DNA of 64,000 bases from Sphingomonas oleivorans. Lineage in GTDB: Bacteria; Pseudomonadota; Alphaproteobacteria; Sphingomonadales; Sphingomonadaceae. The stretch's first letter is position 1. Each line of letters starts with the position of its first letter. The notes beneath the pieces were generated by a model. The model was not told where the DNA came from. It searched no databases and saw nothing but the letters and a program-made list of their open reading frames with translations. Both the position numbers and the translations under genes were made by a program. Below are positions 51,982-61,717 of the stretch, piece by piece. The DNA lies in the NCBI RefSeq assembly GCF_003050615.1, contig NZ_NWBU01000005.1, forward strand, positions 398,933 through 462,932, in the 5' to 3' direction.

Positions 51982-53580
51982 TCAGATCAGCAGTGCTGCC
52001 GGACGACGGCGCTTGAGCCAGCGGGCGACGACCAGGCGCGTGACCGTGACGGCGGTGAAGACCGAGGTGACGATGCCGATCATCAGCACCACCGCGAAAC
52101 CGCGAATCGGCCCCGATCCGAAATAGAACATCAGCACCGCGGCGATCACATTGGTGATGTTCGCATCGAAGATCGCGCGGCTGGCTTCCTTATAGCCGAG
52201 CTCGACCGACTGGATGATGCTGCGCCCGCGCCGCAATTCCTCGCGGATGCGCTCGTTGATGAGCACGTTCGCGTCCACCGCCGCGCCGATCGTCAGCACG
52301 AAACCGGCAATGCCCGGCAGCGTCAGCGTCGCATTGAACAGCGCCATCACGCCCAGGATCAGGAGGATGTTCAGGACCAGCGCGAGCGTGGCGTAGAGGC
52401 CGAAGCGCCCATAAGTGAGCAGCATGAAGGCGATGACGGCGGTCGTCGCGATGATGCTGGCGATGGCGCCCGCGCGGATCGAATCGGCACCGAGATCGGG
52501 GCCGACGGTGCGCTCCTCGATCACCTTGAGCGCCACCGGCAGCTTGCCCGAACGCAGCGCGATGGCGAGCTGATTGGCGCTGTCCACGGTGAAGTTGCCG
52601 GAGATCTGCGCCTGTCCGCCCAGGATCGGCTCATTGATGTTGGGCGCCGAGATCACCTGATTGTCGAGGATGATGGCGAAGGGCTTGCCGACATTTTCCT
52701 GCGTCACGCGCGCGAAGCGGCGGCCGCCCTGGCTGTCGAAGGTGATGGAAACGACCGGCGTATTATTCTGGTCGTAACCCTGCCGGGCATCGATCAGCTG
52801 ATCGCCCGTCAGGATCGCGCGGCGCTGCACCGCGATCACCGGAGCGCCGGCGGGATTGGTCGGATAGGCGAGCACCTGGCTACCCGCCGGCGCGCGGCCC
52901 TGCGCCACCTGCGCGGGATCGGCGGACAGGTCGACCAGCTTGAATTCCAGCTTGGCGGTCTTGCCGAGCAGCGCCTTGAGCGCCTGCGGATCCTGAAGGC
53001 CCGGCACCTGGACGACGATGCGGTCGCTGCCCTGGCGGATGATGGTAGGCTCGCGCGTGCCGAGCTCGTCGATGCGCTTGCGCACCACTTCGGTCGCGAC
53101 CTGCATCGCGCTGTCGACCGAGGCGGCAAGGCCGGATTCGGTCGGCGTCATCACGATGCGGGTGGAATCGACCACCGCGACATTCCAGTCGCGCTGGCCG
53201 GTCATGCCGCTCGGCTGGGTCAGCGTGCGGATGCGCTCCACGGCGGCGTCGAGCTGGCGGATGTCCCGCACGAAGAAGGACAGGCGACCGCCCGAAGTGG
53301 AGATATCGCCTATGTCGATGCGCGGATCGCCGCGCCGCATCTCGGTGCGAACCTGCTCCTCCATCTGGGAGAGCCGCTGCTTGGAGACGTCGGCGGTATC
53401 CGCCTCGAGCAGGATATGGCTGCCGCCCGAAAGATCGAGGCCCAGATTGATGCGCGGCATCGCGCCCAGGCCGAGGCGGCTCGCCATGGCGTCGGGCATC
53501 AGGCTCGGGACCGCGAAGATGATGCCGACGACGAGCGTCAGCAGGATCGACCAGACCTTCCAGCGCGGAAAATCGAGCAT
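51982..53580 (-). CDS. secD: Protein translocase subunit SecD
   Basis: A 532-residue protein with an N-terminal helix, LGLDLSGGSHILLEAD (the SecD/SecF signature), a large periplasmic P1 head, and six-helix transmembrane part with VLTIGAAVDANVLINERIRE near the fourth helix. Length is normal for alphaproteobacterial SecD. It lies between yajC (7 bases upstream) and secF. Confidence 0.96.
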   Translation of the reverse strand: MLDFPRWKVWSILLTLVVGIIFAVPSLMPDAMASRLGLGAMPRINLGLDLSGGSHILLEADTADVSKQRLSQMEEQVRTEMRRGDPRIDIGDISTSGGRLSFFVRDIRQLDAAVERIRTLTQPSGMTGQRDWNVAVVDSTRIVMTPTESGLAASVDSAMQVATEVVRKRIDELGTREPTIIRQGSDRIVVQVPGLQDPQALKALLGKTAKLEFKLVDLSADPAQVAQGRAPAGSQVLAYPTNPAGAPVIAVQRRAILTGDQLIDARQGYDQNNTPVVSITFDSQGGRRFARVTQENVGKPFAIILDNQVISAPNINEPILGGQAQISGNFTVDSANQLAIALRSGKLPVALKVIEERTVGPDLGADSIRAGAIASIIATTAVIAFMLLTYGRFGLYATLALVLNILLILGVMALFNATLTLPGIAGFVLTIGAAVDANVLINERIREELRRGRSIIQSVELGYKEASRAIFDANITNVIAAVLMFYFGSGPIRGFAVVLMIGIVTSVFTAVTVTRLVVARWLKRRRPAALLI

Positions 53581-53587
53581 CGCGGCG

Positions 53588-53926
53588 TCAGTCGTTCGCA
53601 GGCTTGCCGGAGCCGGCGGGCTGAACGTCGCTGAGCGTCGACTTGACGACCTTCACGCGCACGTTCGGCGCGATCTCGACCTCAACCTCATGCTCGTCGA
53701 CGCGCGTGGCCTTGCCGATCAGGCCGCCGCCGGTGACGACCGTGTCATTCTTCTTCACCGCGTCCACCTTGGCGCGATGATCCTTCATCCGCTTCTGCTG
53801 CGGGCGGATGAGCAGGAAATAGAAGATGACGAAGATGAAGACGAGCGGCAGAAACTGCAGGAAAGCAGCGGCTCCGCCGGCCGGCGCGCCGCCGGCTGCC
53901 TGGGCATATGCGGGGGATGCGAACAT
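53588..53926 (-). CDS. yajC: Preprotein translocase accessory subunit YajC
   Basis: A 112-residue single-helix membrane protein: hydrophobic segment FLPLVFIFVIFYFLLIRPQQ then KRMKDHRAKVDAVKKNDTVV and GGLIGKATRV, the standard YajC sequence plan. The start at 53926 begins MFASPAYAQA; an upstream start at 53974 is open but adds unrelated residues. First gene of yajC-secD-secF. Confidence 0.94.
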   Translation of the reverse strand: MFASPAYAQAAGGAPAGGAAAFLQFLPLVFIFVIFYFLLIRPQQKRMKDHRAKVDAVKKNDTVVTGGGLIGKATRVDEHEVEVEIAPNVRVKVVKSTLSDVQPAGSGKPAND

Positions 53927-54081
53927 GAGAGGTGGTGCTTCCCGATCAAAGGCGGCCGAAAATGCGGCCTGCAAAGAAGGCGCGCGCCTATCACGATCGG
54001 CCTAGCCCGCGCAACCGCAACGGAAGATCGCATGGCCGCTTGCACAATCGCGCAGACCGCCCTAAAGCGCGCCCCCTAGGT

Positions 54082-54158
54082 CGGGGCGTAGCGCAGCCTG
54101 GTAGCGCATCAGACTGGGGGTCTGGGGGTCGCAGGTTCGAATCCTGTCGCCCCGACCA
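54082..54158 (+). tRNA. tRNA-Pro (anticodon GGG)
   Basis: A complete cloverleaf of 77 bases with encoded CCA. Acceptor CGGGGCG (54082-54088) pairs with CGCCCCG (54148-54154); the anticodon stem TCAGA/TCTGG encloses CTGGGGG with anticodon GGG at 54116-54118; the T arm is GCAGG-TTCGAAT-CCTGT. It stands beside repeat elements, a common integration neighbourhood, but no integrase gene is seen. Confidence 0.95.
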
Positions 54159-54200
54159 AGGAATTTCCCCCATTTGGCGAGGAGCGGCGAAACGCCGCCT

Positions 54201-54498
54201 CGTCATGCTGAACTTGTTTCAGCATCCACCCCGCATCCCACCCACGGGACTCATGCTGCGGTGAACGGCTGAAACAGATTTACCACGAGATACTCAGATC
54301 CGATCGAATCCCAGGCCCATCGCCAGATCCAGCCAATCGGGATTGTCCCGTTCGATCAGGTTCAGCTTCCACTCACGGCGCCAACGCTTGAGCTTCTCCC
54401 GCTGGCGAGAATATAGACGCATGGTTGCCGGTCCATCGCATATCGCGATAGCATGGTGCTTTCGGCGCAGTAGATGCTGAAACAAGTTCAGCATGACC
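54201..54498. repeat. Palindrome-flanked element (GAACTTGTTTC arms) downstream of tRNA-Pro
   Basis: The left palindrome TGCTGAACTTGTTTCAGCA lies in 54201-54227 and the right one TGCTGAAACAAGTTCAGCA in 54474-54498, facing each other, each with the CGTCA or TGACC edge seen at 5386-5474. Between them lie about 246 bases containing the 3' relic of a GIY-YIG gene. The arrangement looks like a small non-autonomous unit. Confidence 0.65.
54294..54420 (-). pseudogene. 3' relic of a GIY-YIG nuclease-family gene
   Basis: The minus-strand frame ends with SRQREKLKRWRREWKLNLIE then DNPDWLDLAMGL. This is the C-terminal tail (basic KxWxRxWK segment followed by xIExDNPxWxDL) of the short GIY-YIG proteins common in sphingomonads. 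The GIY-YIG catalytic part is absent; upstream codons run into the right palindrome (MLNLFQHLL is read from the repeat itself). It is therefore a decayed fragment. About 40 residues are recognisable. Confidence 0.7.
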
Positions 54499-54504
54499 GA
54501 CAGG

Positions 54505-56295
54505 TCAGAAGGCCGCTTCGTCGAGCGCCATCATCGATTCCTTCCCCGCCTTTATCGCCATGAACAAGGCCATGGTCCCGGGCAGGATGCGATCGAAGAA
54601 GAAGGCGGCCGTATCGAGCTTGGCCTTGTAGAAAGGGGATTCGGGATCGCCTCCCTCCAGCTTCTCCACGGCGATCAGCGCCGCCTTGGCGAAGACATGG
54701 CCCATCGCCACCAGGCCGATCAGCCGCAGATAGTCGGTACCGGCGGCACCCGCTTCTTCGGGATCCTTCATTCCCTTCCGCGCGATCGTCGCGGTCGCGA
54801 GCTGGAGCGCGCCGAACGCCTGGCCCAGCGCCTGCACCATCCCGCCCAGCTTCGGATGCTGCCCGTTCGCCTCGATGAAGTTCGAGACGGGATGGAAAAA
54901 GGCGCGCAGATAGCGTCCATAATGTGCGCCGAGCTTGCGGCCGACCAGATCGAGCGCCTGGATGCCGTTGGTGCCCTCATAGATCATCGCGATGCGCGCG
55001 TCGCGGACATGCTGCTCCATGCCATGCTCGCGAATATAGCCATGGCCGCCATAGACCTGCACGCCGAGATTGGCCGTCTCGAAGCCGAGATCGGTGAACA
55101 GCGCCTTCACCACGGGCGTCATCAGCGCGACGAAATCGCCGGCGCGCCTGACGGTCTCGGCATCCGCCGAATGCCGTTCGGCATCGATCGCGCGCGCGAC
55201 CCAGCCGGCGATCGCACGGCAGCCCTCATTATAGGCGCGCATCGTCATCAGCATGCGCCGCACGTCGGGATGGACGATGATCGGATCGGCGGGAAGATCG
55301 GGGCGCCTGGATCCGGCAAGCGAACGGCCCTGCAGCCGATCCCGGGCATAGGCGACCGCGCCCTGATAGGCCGCCTCCCCCAGCCCCAGCCCCTGAATGC
55401 CGACCGAGACGCGCTCGCTGTTCATCATGGTGAACATGGCTTCCATGCCCTTATGGGGCCGGCCCAGCAGCCAGCCGGTCGAATCGTCGAAATCGAGCTG
55501 GCAGGTGGCGGATGCCTTGATGCCCATCTTATGCTCGATATTGGCGCAGGAGACGCCGTTGGACGGCCCGAGCGATCCATCGGCATTGGGCAGATATTTG
55601 GGCACGAGAAACATGCTGATGCCCTTCACGCCCGCCGGCGCGTCGGGCAACCTGGCGAGGACGAGATGGACGATATTCTCGGTCAGGTCATGCTCGCCCG
55701 CCGAGATGAAGATCTTGGAGCCCGTGACCCCATAGCTGCCGTCCTGCCGCGGCACCGCGCGCGTGCGCAGCAGGCCGAGATCGGTGCCGCACTGCGCCTC
55801 GGTGAGACACATTGTGCCGGACCATCTGCCTTCCACCAGCTTGGGCAGATAGGCGTTCTTCAGATCCTCCGTGCCATAGCCCTCGATCGCGATGGTCGCG
55901 CCACGGGTCAGGCCGGGATAGAGGCTGAAGGAGACGTTCGCCGCACAGATCATCTCCTCGAACAGCTTGTTGACCGCCTCGGGCAAGCCCTGCCCGCCAT
56001 ATCGGGGATCGGCGGCGAGCGCACACCAGCCGCCTTCCCGGAAACGATCATAGGCCTCCCTGAAGCCGGCCGGCGTCCGCACCACGCCATTTTCGATGCG
56101 GCAGCCTTCAATGTCGCCGCTGGCATTGATCGGCAGCAGCACTTCGGAGGCGAGCCTGCCCGCCTCCTCCAGCACGGCATCGAGCAGATCGGGAGTGAAT
56201 TGCTCGAAGCGGGCGAGCCCGCCAAAGCCGTCGTCCCGATGGAGTTCGTGAAGCACGAAGCGCATGTCGCGCAGCGGAGCCTGATAGAGCTGCAT
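54505..56295 (-). CDS. Acyl-CoA dehydrogenase, long form (FadE/AcdA-like)
   Basis: A 596-residue flavoenzyme of the long ACAD type with an extra C-terminal domain, catalysing the first step of beta-oxidation. Visible motifs: MCLTEAQCGTDLGLLRTRA (FAD/substrate), LQGRSLAGS, YGGHGYIREHGMEQ and ARIAMIYEGTNGIQALDL, whose Glu is the usual catalytic base position. Its stop lies 6 bases beyond the right palindrome; its start lies 26 bases after the stop of the next gene. It forms the operon thiolase - bifunctional enzyme - dehydrogenase on the minus strand. Confidence 0.93.
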   Translation of the reverse strand: MQLYQAPLRDMRFVLHELHRDDGFGGLARFEQFTPDLLDAVLEEAGRLASEVLLPINASGDIEGCRIENGVVRTPAGFREAYDRFREGGWCALAADPRYGGQGLPEAVNKLFEEMICAANVSFSLYPGLTRGATIAIEGYGTEDLKNAYLPKLVEGRWSGTMCLTEAQCGTDLGLLRTRAVPRQDGSYGVTGSKIFISAGEHDLTENIVHLVLARLPDAPAGVKGISMFLVPKYLPNADGSLGPSNGVSCANIEHKMGIKASATCQLDFDDSTGWLLGRPHKGMEAMFTMMNSERVSVGIQGLGLGEAAYQGAVAYARDRLQGRSLAGSRRPDLPADPIIVHPDVRRMLMTMRAYNEGCRAIAGWVARAIDAERHSADAETVRRAGDFVALMTPVVKALFTDLGFETANLGVQVYGGHGYIREHGMEQHVRDARIAMIYEGTNGIQALDLVGRKLGAHYGRYLRAFFHPVSNFIEANGQHPKLGGMVQALGQAFGALQLATATIARKGMKDPEEAGAAGTDYLRLIGLVAMGHVFAKAALIAVEKLEGGDPESPFYKAKLDTAAFFFDRILPGTMALFMAIKAGKESMMALDEAAF

Positions 56296-56321
56296 TGTCC
56301 CTCTCCCGGGGCGGTCCTCCC

Positions 56322-58628
56322 CTAATTTCTGAGCGGCTTGCCGGTTTCGAGCATATGTTCGATCCGCACCTGGCTGCGGCCGTCGCGGATGCGGGCCATG
56401 AAACCCTGCCGTTCGAGCGCGAGCAGCTCCGCCTCGGAAACATCATCCAGCAGATCGGCCGATCCGCCCGACAGCAGCTCCGCCAGCGTATCCGACACGA
56501 TCAGATCATAGTCGGTCGCGAGGCCCAGCCGGTGGAATCGCTCCGCCGCAAAGCGCAGCGCGACGCGGCCGCTCGCGCCCGGCAGGCGATATTGGGACGC
56601 TTCCGGCGGCACATAGCCCTCGGCCAGCGACAGCGCCTTCGCCTTGGCGTCGGCGAGCAGGCGATCGCGGTTCATCGTGATCCCGTCCCTATCGCGCAGG
56701 AATAGATAGTCCCTCGCCTCGGCCGCCGATTTGGAGACGGTCGCGGTGCCGACGATCTCGAATATCCTGGCGACAGAAGGCATCGGCCCCTTGGGCAAGC
56801 GGCCTGAATGCGTCCAGCGATCGATCATCTCGCCGCAGCCGCCCCAGGCGGGGATCAGCCCCACGCCCGTTTCAACCAGCCCGATATAGGTTTCGGCATG
56901 GGCCTGCACCGCATCCGCATGGAGCAATATCTCGCAGCCGCCGCCAAGCGCCATCCCCGCGGGCGCGGCAACCACCGGGAAAGGCGCATATTTGAGCGCC
57001 TTGTAAGCCTGCTGCCCGGCTGCCACGAGCTTCTCTATCTCGCCCCAAGCGGCGATGTTCACCGCGAACAGGGCAAAGCCGAGATTGGCGCCGGCCGAGA
57101 AATTCCGCGCGTCGCTATAGATGATGAGCGCCTTATGGTGTCGCTGGACCAGCGGGATGGCCTTGGCGATCAGCTCCATCACATCGCTATCGAGCGCATT
57201 CATCTTGCCGGTGAATTCCAGCGCCGTGACGCCGTCGCCAATGTTCCACAGCGCCGCCGAGCCATTTTTCAGCAGCGGCTGCGAACCGAGCTTGATATCC
57301 TCCAGCAGCAGCACGCCCTCGGAACGGACGATGTCATGATATTCGCCGTCGAGCCCGAAATATTGGCGCCGGCCATTTTCGACGCGGTACAGGCTGCGCT
57401 CGCCGGCAAGCTTCAGCAGCGCGGGCACCGCACTTCCCTCCTGTTCCAGCCGCCGGACGAAATTGGCCGTGCCAAGCTGGTCGATCAGCTCGAAGGGACC
57501 GAATTTCCAGTTGTAGCCGAGCTTCATCGCATCATCGATCGCGACAATGTCCTCGGCCACCTCCGGCACCAGCGCCGCCGCATAGCCGAGCGTCCGGCCG
57601 AGCAGGCCCCACGCGAATTCGCCAATTTTACCTTTGGTCGCGACAAGCGCAGCGAGATCGCCTTTGGGCGGAACGGACTTGATCTCGGGCCGATATTCGC
57701 CCGTCACCAGGTCGATCACTTCCCTGACCCCGCCTTTTTCCCGGTTGATCCGGTAAAATCCGCCCTTGCCCTTCCGGCCGATATGGCCCTCCGCGATCAT
57801 CTTCTCGACCAGCTGCAGGGTGCGCAGCGAGGCGTGGAAGGGATCGTCCGGGGCGAGGCTCGATCCGAGGCTTTTCTGGAGGAGCGGCATCAGATCCAGC
57901 CCCACCAGATCGATCAGGCCGAATATCCCCGTCTTGGGCACGCCCATCGGCCGGCCGCCGATCGCGTCCGCCTCCTCCACGGTCAGGCCCAAATCCATCG
58001 CGGCATTGACCGCCACCTGAATCCAATAGGTGCCGATGCGATTGGCGATGAAGCCGGGCCTGTCCTTCGCATGGACGATCCGCTTGCCCATCGCCCGGTC
58101 CGCGAACGCCTCGACCTTCGCGGCGACTTCGGGGCGGGTCTTGGGGCCGCTGACGACCTCCAGCAGCCGCATATAGCGCGGCGGATTGAAGAAATGGGTG
58201 ATGAGGAAATCGGCGACGAACGCCTCCGACCGCCCCTCGACCAATTTCGCCAGCGGGATGGTGGAGGTGTTGGACGAAATCGCGCTGCCCGGGCGGCGGA
58301 CCGTTTCCAGCCTGGCATAGAGCGATTGCTTGACGTCCAGCCGCTCGACCACCGCCTCGACGATCCAGTCGCATAGAGCGACCTTGGTGAGATCGTCCTC
58401 GATATTGCCGATCTCGACCAGCCCGGCCGCCTGCTTCGACATGAAGGGCGCGGGCTCGGCCTTCACCATTCTCGCCACCGCTTCCCTGGCGATGGCGCTG
58501 CGGTCCGGCCCCTCCCCGGCTACATCCAGCAGCAGCACGGGCACACCGGCATTGGCGACCTGCGCCGCTATCCCCGCCCCCATCACGCCCGCGCCGATGA
58601 CGCAGACCCTTCCGATCCGATCGCCCAT
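56322..58628 (-). CDS. 3-hydroxyacyl-CoA dehydrogenase / enoyl-CoA hydratase, dehydrogenase-first order
   Basis: A 768-residue bifunctional beta-oxidation enzyme. The NAD motif VCVIGAGVMGAGIAAQVANA stands at the very N terminus, the dehydrogenase domain continues to about residue 430 (STIPLAKL, THFFNPPRYMRLLEVV), and the enoyl-CoA hydratase/isomerase domain is C-terminal (about 470-720; AGANLGFALFAVNI, GMALGGGCEILLHADA). This order is the reverse of E. coli FadB/FadJ and is a separate common family in alpha- and betaproteobacteria. Start 58628 lies 1 base after the thiolase stop; the open extension to 58784 is not used. Confidence 0.93.
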   Translation of the reverse strand: MGDRIGRVCVIGAGVMGAGIAAQVANAGVPVLLLDVAGEGPDRSAIAREAVARMVKAEPAPFMSKQAAGLVEIGNIEDDLTKVALCDWIVEAVVERLDVKQSLYARLETVRRPGSAISSNTSTIPLAKLVEGRSEAFVADFLITHFFNPPRYMRLLEVVSGPKTRPEVAAKVEAFADRAMGKRIVHAKDRPGFIANRIGTYWIQVAVNAAMDLGLTVEEADAIGGRPMGVPKTGIFGLIDLVGLDLMPLLQKSLGSSLAPDDPFHASLRTLQLVEKMIAEGHIGRKGKGGFYRINREKGGVREVIDLVTGEYRPEIKSVPPKGDLAALVATKGKIGEFAWGLLGRTLGYAAALVPEVAEDIVAIDDAMKLGYNWKFGPFELIDQLGTANFVRRLEQEGSAVPALLKLAGERSLYRVENGRRQYFGLDGEYHDIVRSEGVLLLEDIKLGSQPLLKNGSAALWNIGDGVTALEFTGKMNALDSDVMELIAKAIPLVQRHHKALIIYSDARNFSAGANLGFALFAVNIAAWGEIEKLVAAGQQAYKALKYAPFPVVAAPAGMALGGGCEILLHADAVQAHAETYIGLVETGVGLIPAWGGCGEMIDRWTHSGRLPKGPMPSVARIFEIVGTATVSKSAAEARDYLFLRDRDGITMNRDRLLADAKAKALSLAEGYVPPEASQYRLPGASGRVALRFAAERFHRLGLATDYDLIVSDTLAELLSGGSADLLDDVSEAELLALERQGFMARIRDGRSQVRIEHMLETGKPLRN

Positions 58629-58629
58629 C

Positions 58630-59766
58630 TCATGCACGCTCCAGCACGGTGGCGATGCCCTGCCCGCCGCCGATACATTGGGTGGCGAGCGCATAGCGCC
58701 CCCCTTCACGCTTGAGCAGCGCCGCCGCCTTGCCGACGATGCGCGCGCCCGTCGCCCCAAGCGGATGGCCGATCGCGATCGCACCGCCGTCGATATTGAC
58801 CGTGCCCTCCTTGAGCCCGAGTTCCCGGGCGCAGGCGATGGCCTGCGAGGCGAAGGCCTCGTTCAATTCCACCACGTCGAGCGCCGAAATAGGCACCCTC
58901 GCCCGATCAAGCGCCTTTTTGGAGGCCGGGACCGGGCCGATGCCCATAATGTCCGGCGCGCAGCCCGCTATGCTGATGCCGACGATGCGGGCGAATATCT
59001 CCAGCCCATTCTCGCGCGCATAATCCTCGCTCGTCACCAGCACCGCCGAAGCGCCGTCGGTGAGCGGCGAGGAGGTGCCGGCCGTCACCGAACCTTCCTT
59101 GTCGAAGGCCGGCTTGAGCGCGGCCAGCCCCTCCGCCGTCGTGTCGGGACGGAGCGTGCCATCCTCGCTCACCACGCCCTTCTTCGTCCGGATGGCTATG
59201 ATCTCGTCCGAAAATCTGCCGGCGGCGCGGGCGGCGGCGGCTTTCTTCTGGCTGGCGAGCGCGAACGCCTCCTGCGCCTCGCGCGTCACCTGATATCGGG
59301 ACGCGACATTCTCGGCCGTCTCGCCCATGCTCATATAGGCGCCGCCATTCTTGCCCGCGAGCTCGGGATTGGGCAGCGGATTGAAGCCCATCATCGGCAC
59401 GCGGCTCATGCTCTCCACGCCCGCGCAGATGAAGGCGTCGCCCGCGCCCATCCGGATCTGGCCGGCGGCGATATGGATCGCGCTCATCGAGGAACCGCAG
59501 AAGCGGTTCACCGTCATTCCGCCGACCGACAATGGCAGATCGCTCAACAGGCCGATCAGCCGCGCGACATTCAGCCCCTGCTCGCCTTCCGGAAAGGCGC
59601 AGCCGACGATCAGATCCTCGATATGCTGCGGCGTCACGCCCGTCCGCTCGATCAGGCCGCGCACCACCTGCGCCGCAAGATCATCGGGGCGCAGCCGGGC
59701 GAGATCGCCCTTCCCTGCAAAATGAAAGGGCGAGCGGACATAGCCGGCGACGACGACGTTCCTCAT
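58630..59766 (-). CDS. Acetyl-CoA acyltransferase (thiolase)
   Basis: Thiolase of 378 aa: nucleophile Cys in VNRFCGSSMSAIH (about residue 88), NEAFASQA, catalytic His in IAIGHPLGATGAR and the second Cys in QCIGGGQG. First gene of the minus-strand beta-oxidation operon; divergent from the acyl-CoA ligase gene across 176 bases, AT-rich, probably with both promoters. A fadA-type 3-ketoacyl-CoA thiolase is the best reading; a biosynthetic acetoacetyl-CoA thiolase is less likely given the neighbours. Confidence 0.93.
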   Translation of the reverse strand: MRNVVVAGYVRSPFHFAGKGDLARLRPDDLAAQVVRGLIERTGVTPQHIEDLIVGCAFPEGEQGLNVARLIGLLSDLPLSVGGMTVNRFCGSSMSAIHIAAGQIRMGAGDAFICAGVESMSRVPMMGFNPLPNPELAGKNGGAYMSMGETAENVASRYQVTREAQEAFALASQKKAAAARAAGRFSDEIIAIRTKKGVVSEDGTLRPDTTAEGLAALKPAFDKEGSVTAGTSSPLTDGASAVLVTSEDYARENGLEIFARIVGISIAGCAPDIMGIGPVPASKKALDRARVPISALDVVELNEAFASQAIACARELGLKEGTVNIDGGAIAIGHPLGATGARIVGKAAALLKREGGRYALATQCIGGGQGIATVLERA

Positions 59767-59942
59767 ACATCCCTCCTGCGGCCGCGGCGTAATCCGCCGT
59801 CAGCGACTTTTCTCTAAGGTGCGATAATTTCCCTATACGTCAACCTGTTTTTGATGCACATTTCCTCCTGTCGAATAATGATCCGACGAACGGCCGGAAT
59901 CGCCGAAGAGCGATCCGGCAGAGGATGATGGAAGGAATCGCG

Positions 59943-61634
59943 ATGGCCGCGATACTTGCCGCCACAAAGCCGGCGCCTGCCGGCAACAGGACGGAGAAGG
60001 CTGCGCCCCCGCCGCTCATCGAACCCCGGCTATTGACCGATCTGCTCGCGCGCGCCGTCGCCGAACATCCCACGCGCATCGCCGTCGATTTTCTGGGCAA
60101 ACACTGGGCCTATGGCGAAATCGGCCGGCTCGTCCGGCACGCGACGCGGGGCCTGCAGGATATCGGCGTGGGCCCCGGCACGCATTTCGGCCTGTGCCTG
60201 CCCAACACGCCCTATTTCGTGATCCTCTATTTCGCAGCTCTCAGCGCTGGCGCGACGATCGTCACCTTCAATCCCCTCCATACGGCGCCGGAACTGCGCC
60301 ACCAGATCCGGGATTCGGGCAGCACGATCATGGCCGTTCCGGATCTCAAGGCGATCCACGGCAAAATCCTGTCGATCGCGCAGGATAGCGGGATCGAGAA
60401 GATCATCGTCTGCCCGATGGCGGATATTTTGCCCCTCGCCAAATCGATCGGCTTCCGCCTGCTCAAGCGCGCGGATCATGCCACGATCCCGCACGACGGC
60501 CGCCACATCCCCTTCGACGCGCTCGTCGCGTACCATGCGGCACCCGATCCGGTAAGGCTGTCGCCCGACATGGTGGCCGTGCTGCAATATACGGGCGGCA
60601 CGACCGGCGTGCCCAAGGGCGCGATGCTGACCCATGCGAACCTGACCGCGAACAGCCGGCAGACGGTGATCCATCTCGGCGGCTGCCCAAAGATGCAGGA
60701 TCGCGTGCTGGGCGTGCTGCCGCTATTCCACGTCTTCGCGCTCACCACCGTGCTCAACTTCTCGGTGGATACGGCGGCCGAGATGATCCTACTGCCGCGC
60801 TTCGATCTGCATCAATTGCTCAAGACGTTCGATCGGACGAAGCCCACTCAGTTCCTCGCCGTTCCCACCATATTGGCCGCGATCAACAGCGTGGCGGCGA
60901 AGCGCAGGCCCCATCTCGAATCGCTGCGCTTCGTCGTCTCGGGCGGCGCGCCACTCCCCTTCGACGTGCGCCGCCGGTTCGAGAGGCTGACGGGCTGCCC
61001 GGTGGTGGAAGGCTATGGCCTGTCCGAAGCCTCGCCGATCCTCACCTGCAATCCGCTCGCCGGTCCCGTGAAGGATAATAGCGCCGGGCCTGCCTTCCCC
61101 GGCACGATCATCGAGATACGCGATCTGGACGACCCCCACCGGTTGCTGCCCCGGGGCGAACGCGGCGAGGTATGCGCGCGCGGGCCGCAGGTCATGAAGG
61201 GCTATTGGGGCAAGCCCGAGGAAAGCGAGAAGGCGTTCGTGGATGGGGCGCTGCGCACCGGCGACATCGGCTATCTCGACGAGGAGGGCTATCTATTCCT
61301 GGTCGACAGGATCAAGGATGTCATTCTGTGCGGCGGCTATAATGTCTATCCCCGCACCATCGAGGAAGCGCTGTACGAGCATCCGGCGGTTGCGGAGGCG
61401 GTGGCGATCGGCATTGACGACAGCTATCGTGGCCAAGTCCCCAAGGCGTTCGTGACACTGCGCGCGGGGCATGATGTGACATCCGGGGCGCTGCACGACT
61501 TCCTGGAAAGCCGGCTGTCGAGGATCGAGATGCCCCGCGCGATCGAGATCCGCACGGCACTGCCGAAGACGCTGATCGGCAAGCTATCCAAGAAGGAGCT
61601 GGTTGCCGAGGAAAAGGCGAAAAGCGACCGTTGA
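59943..61634 (+). CDS. Long-chain fatty-acid CoA ligase (AMP-forming)
   Basis: Adenylate-forming enzyme of 563 aa that activates fatty acids for the adjacent beta-oxidation enzymes. The P-loop-like motif YTGGTTGVPKGAMLTH (about residue 221), VEGYGLSEASP, LRTGDIGYLDEEGYLFLVDR and the catalytic-lysine region PKTLIGKLSKKEL are all intact. ATG 59943 is chosen for its GGAAGGAATCGC ribosome site; 59925 is possible. It is divergent from the thiolase operon. Confidence 0.92.
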   Translation: MAAILAATKPAPAGNRTEKAAPPPLIEPRLLTDLLARAVAEHPTRIAVDFLGKHWAYGEIGRLVRHATRGLQDIGVGPGTHFGLCLPNTPYFVILYFAALSAGATIVTFNPLHTAPELRHQIRDSGSTIMAVPDLKAIHGKILSIAQDSGIEKIIVCPMADILPLAKSIGFRLLKRADHATIPHDGRHIPFDALVAYHAAPDPVRLSPDMVAVLQYTGGTTGVPKGAMLTHANLTANSRQTVIHLGGCPKMQDRVLGVLPLFHVFALTTVLNFSVDTAAEMILLPRFDLHQLLKTFDRTKPTQFLAVPTILAAINSVAAKRRPHLESLRFVVSGGAPLPFDVRRRFERLTGCPVVEGYGLSEASPILTCNPLAGPVKDNSAGPAFPGTIIEIRDLDDPHRLLPRGERGEVCARGPQVMKGYWGKPEESEKAFVDGALRTGDIGYLDEEGYLFLVDRIKDVILCGGYNVYPRTIEEALYEHPAVAEAVAIGIDDSYRGQVPKAFVTLRAGHDVTSGALHDFLESRLSRIEMPRAIEIRTALPKTLIGKLSKKELVAEEKAKSDR

Positions 61635-61717
61635 TCGGGCGCAGATCGCGTATATCGGTGCATAGATGGGGCCTTAGTGCGCACCCCGGATCCACGCTGG
61701 TTGAAGAGACGGAATGA

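Noticed and set aside
54079-54504. tRNA-Pro neighbourhood considered as a prophage or island attachment site
   Set aside because: No integrase, no direct repeat of the tRNA 3' end and no phage-like gene within reach; only small palindromic repeats and a GIY-YIG relic.
56322-58628. Reversed domain order of the beta-oxidation bifunctional enzyme as a novelty
   Set aside because: A dehydrogenase-first family is already common in alpha- and betaproteobacteria.
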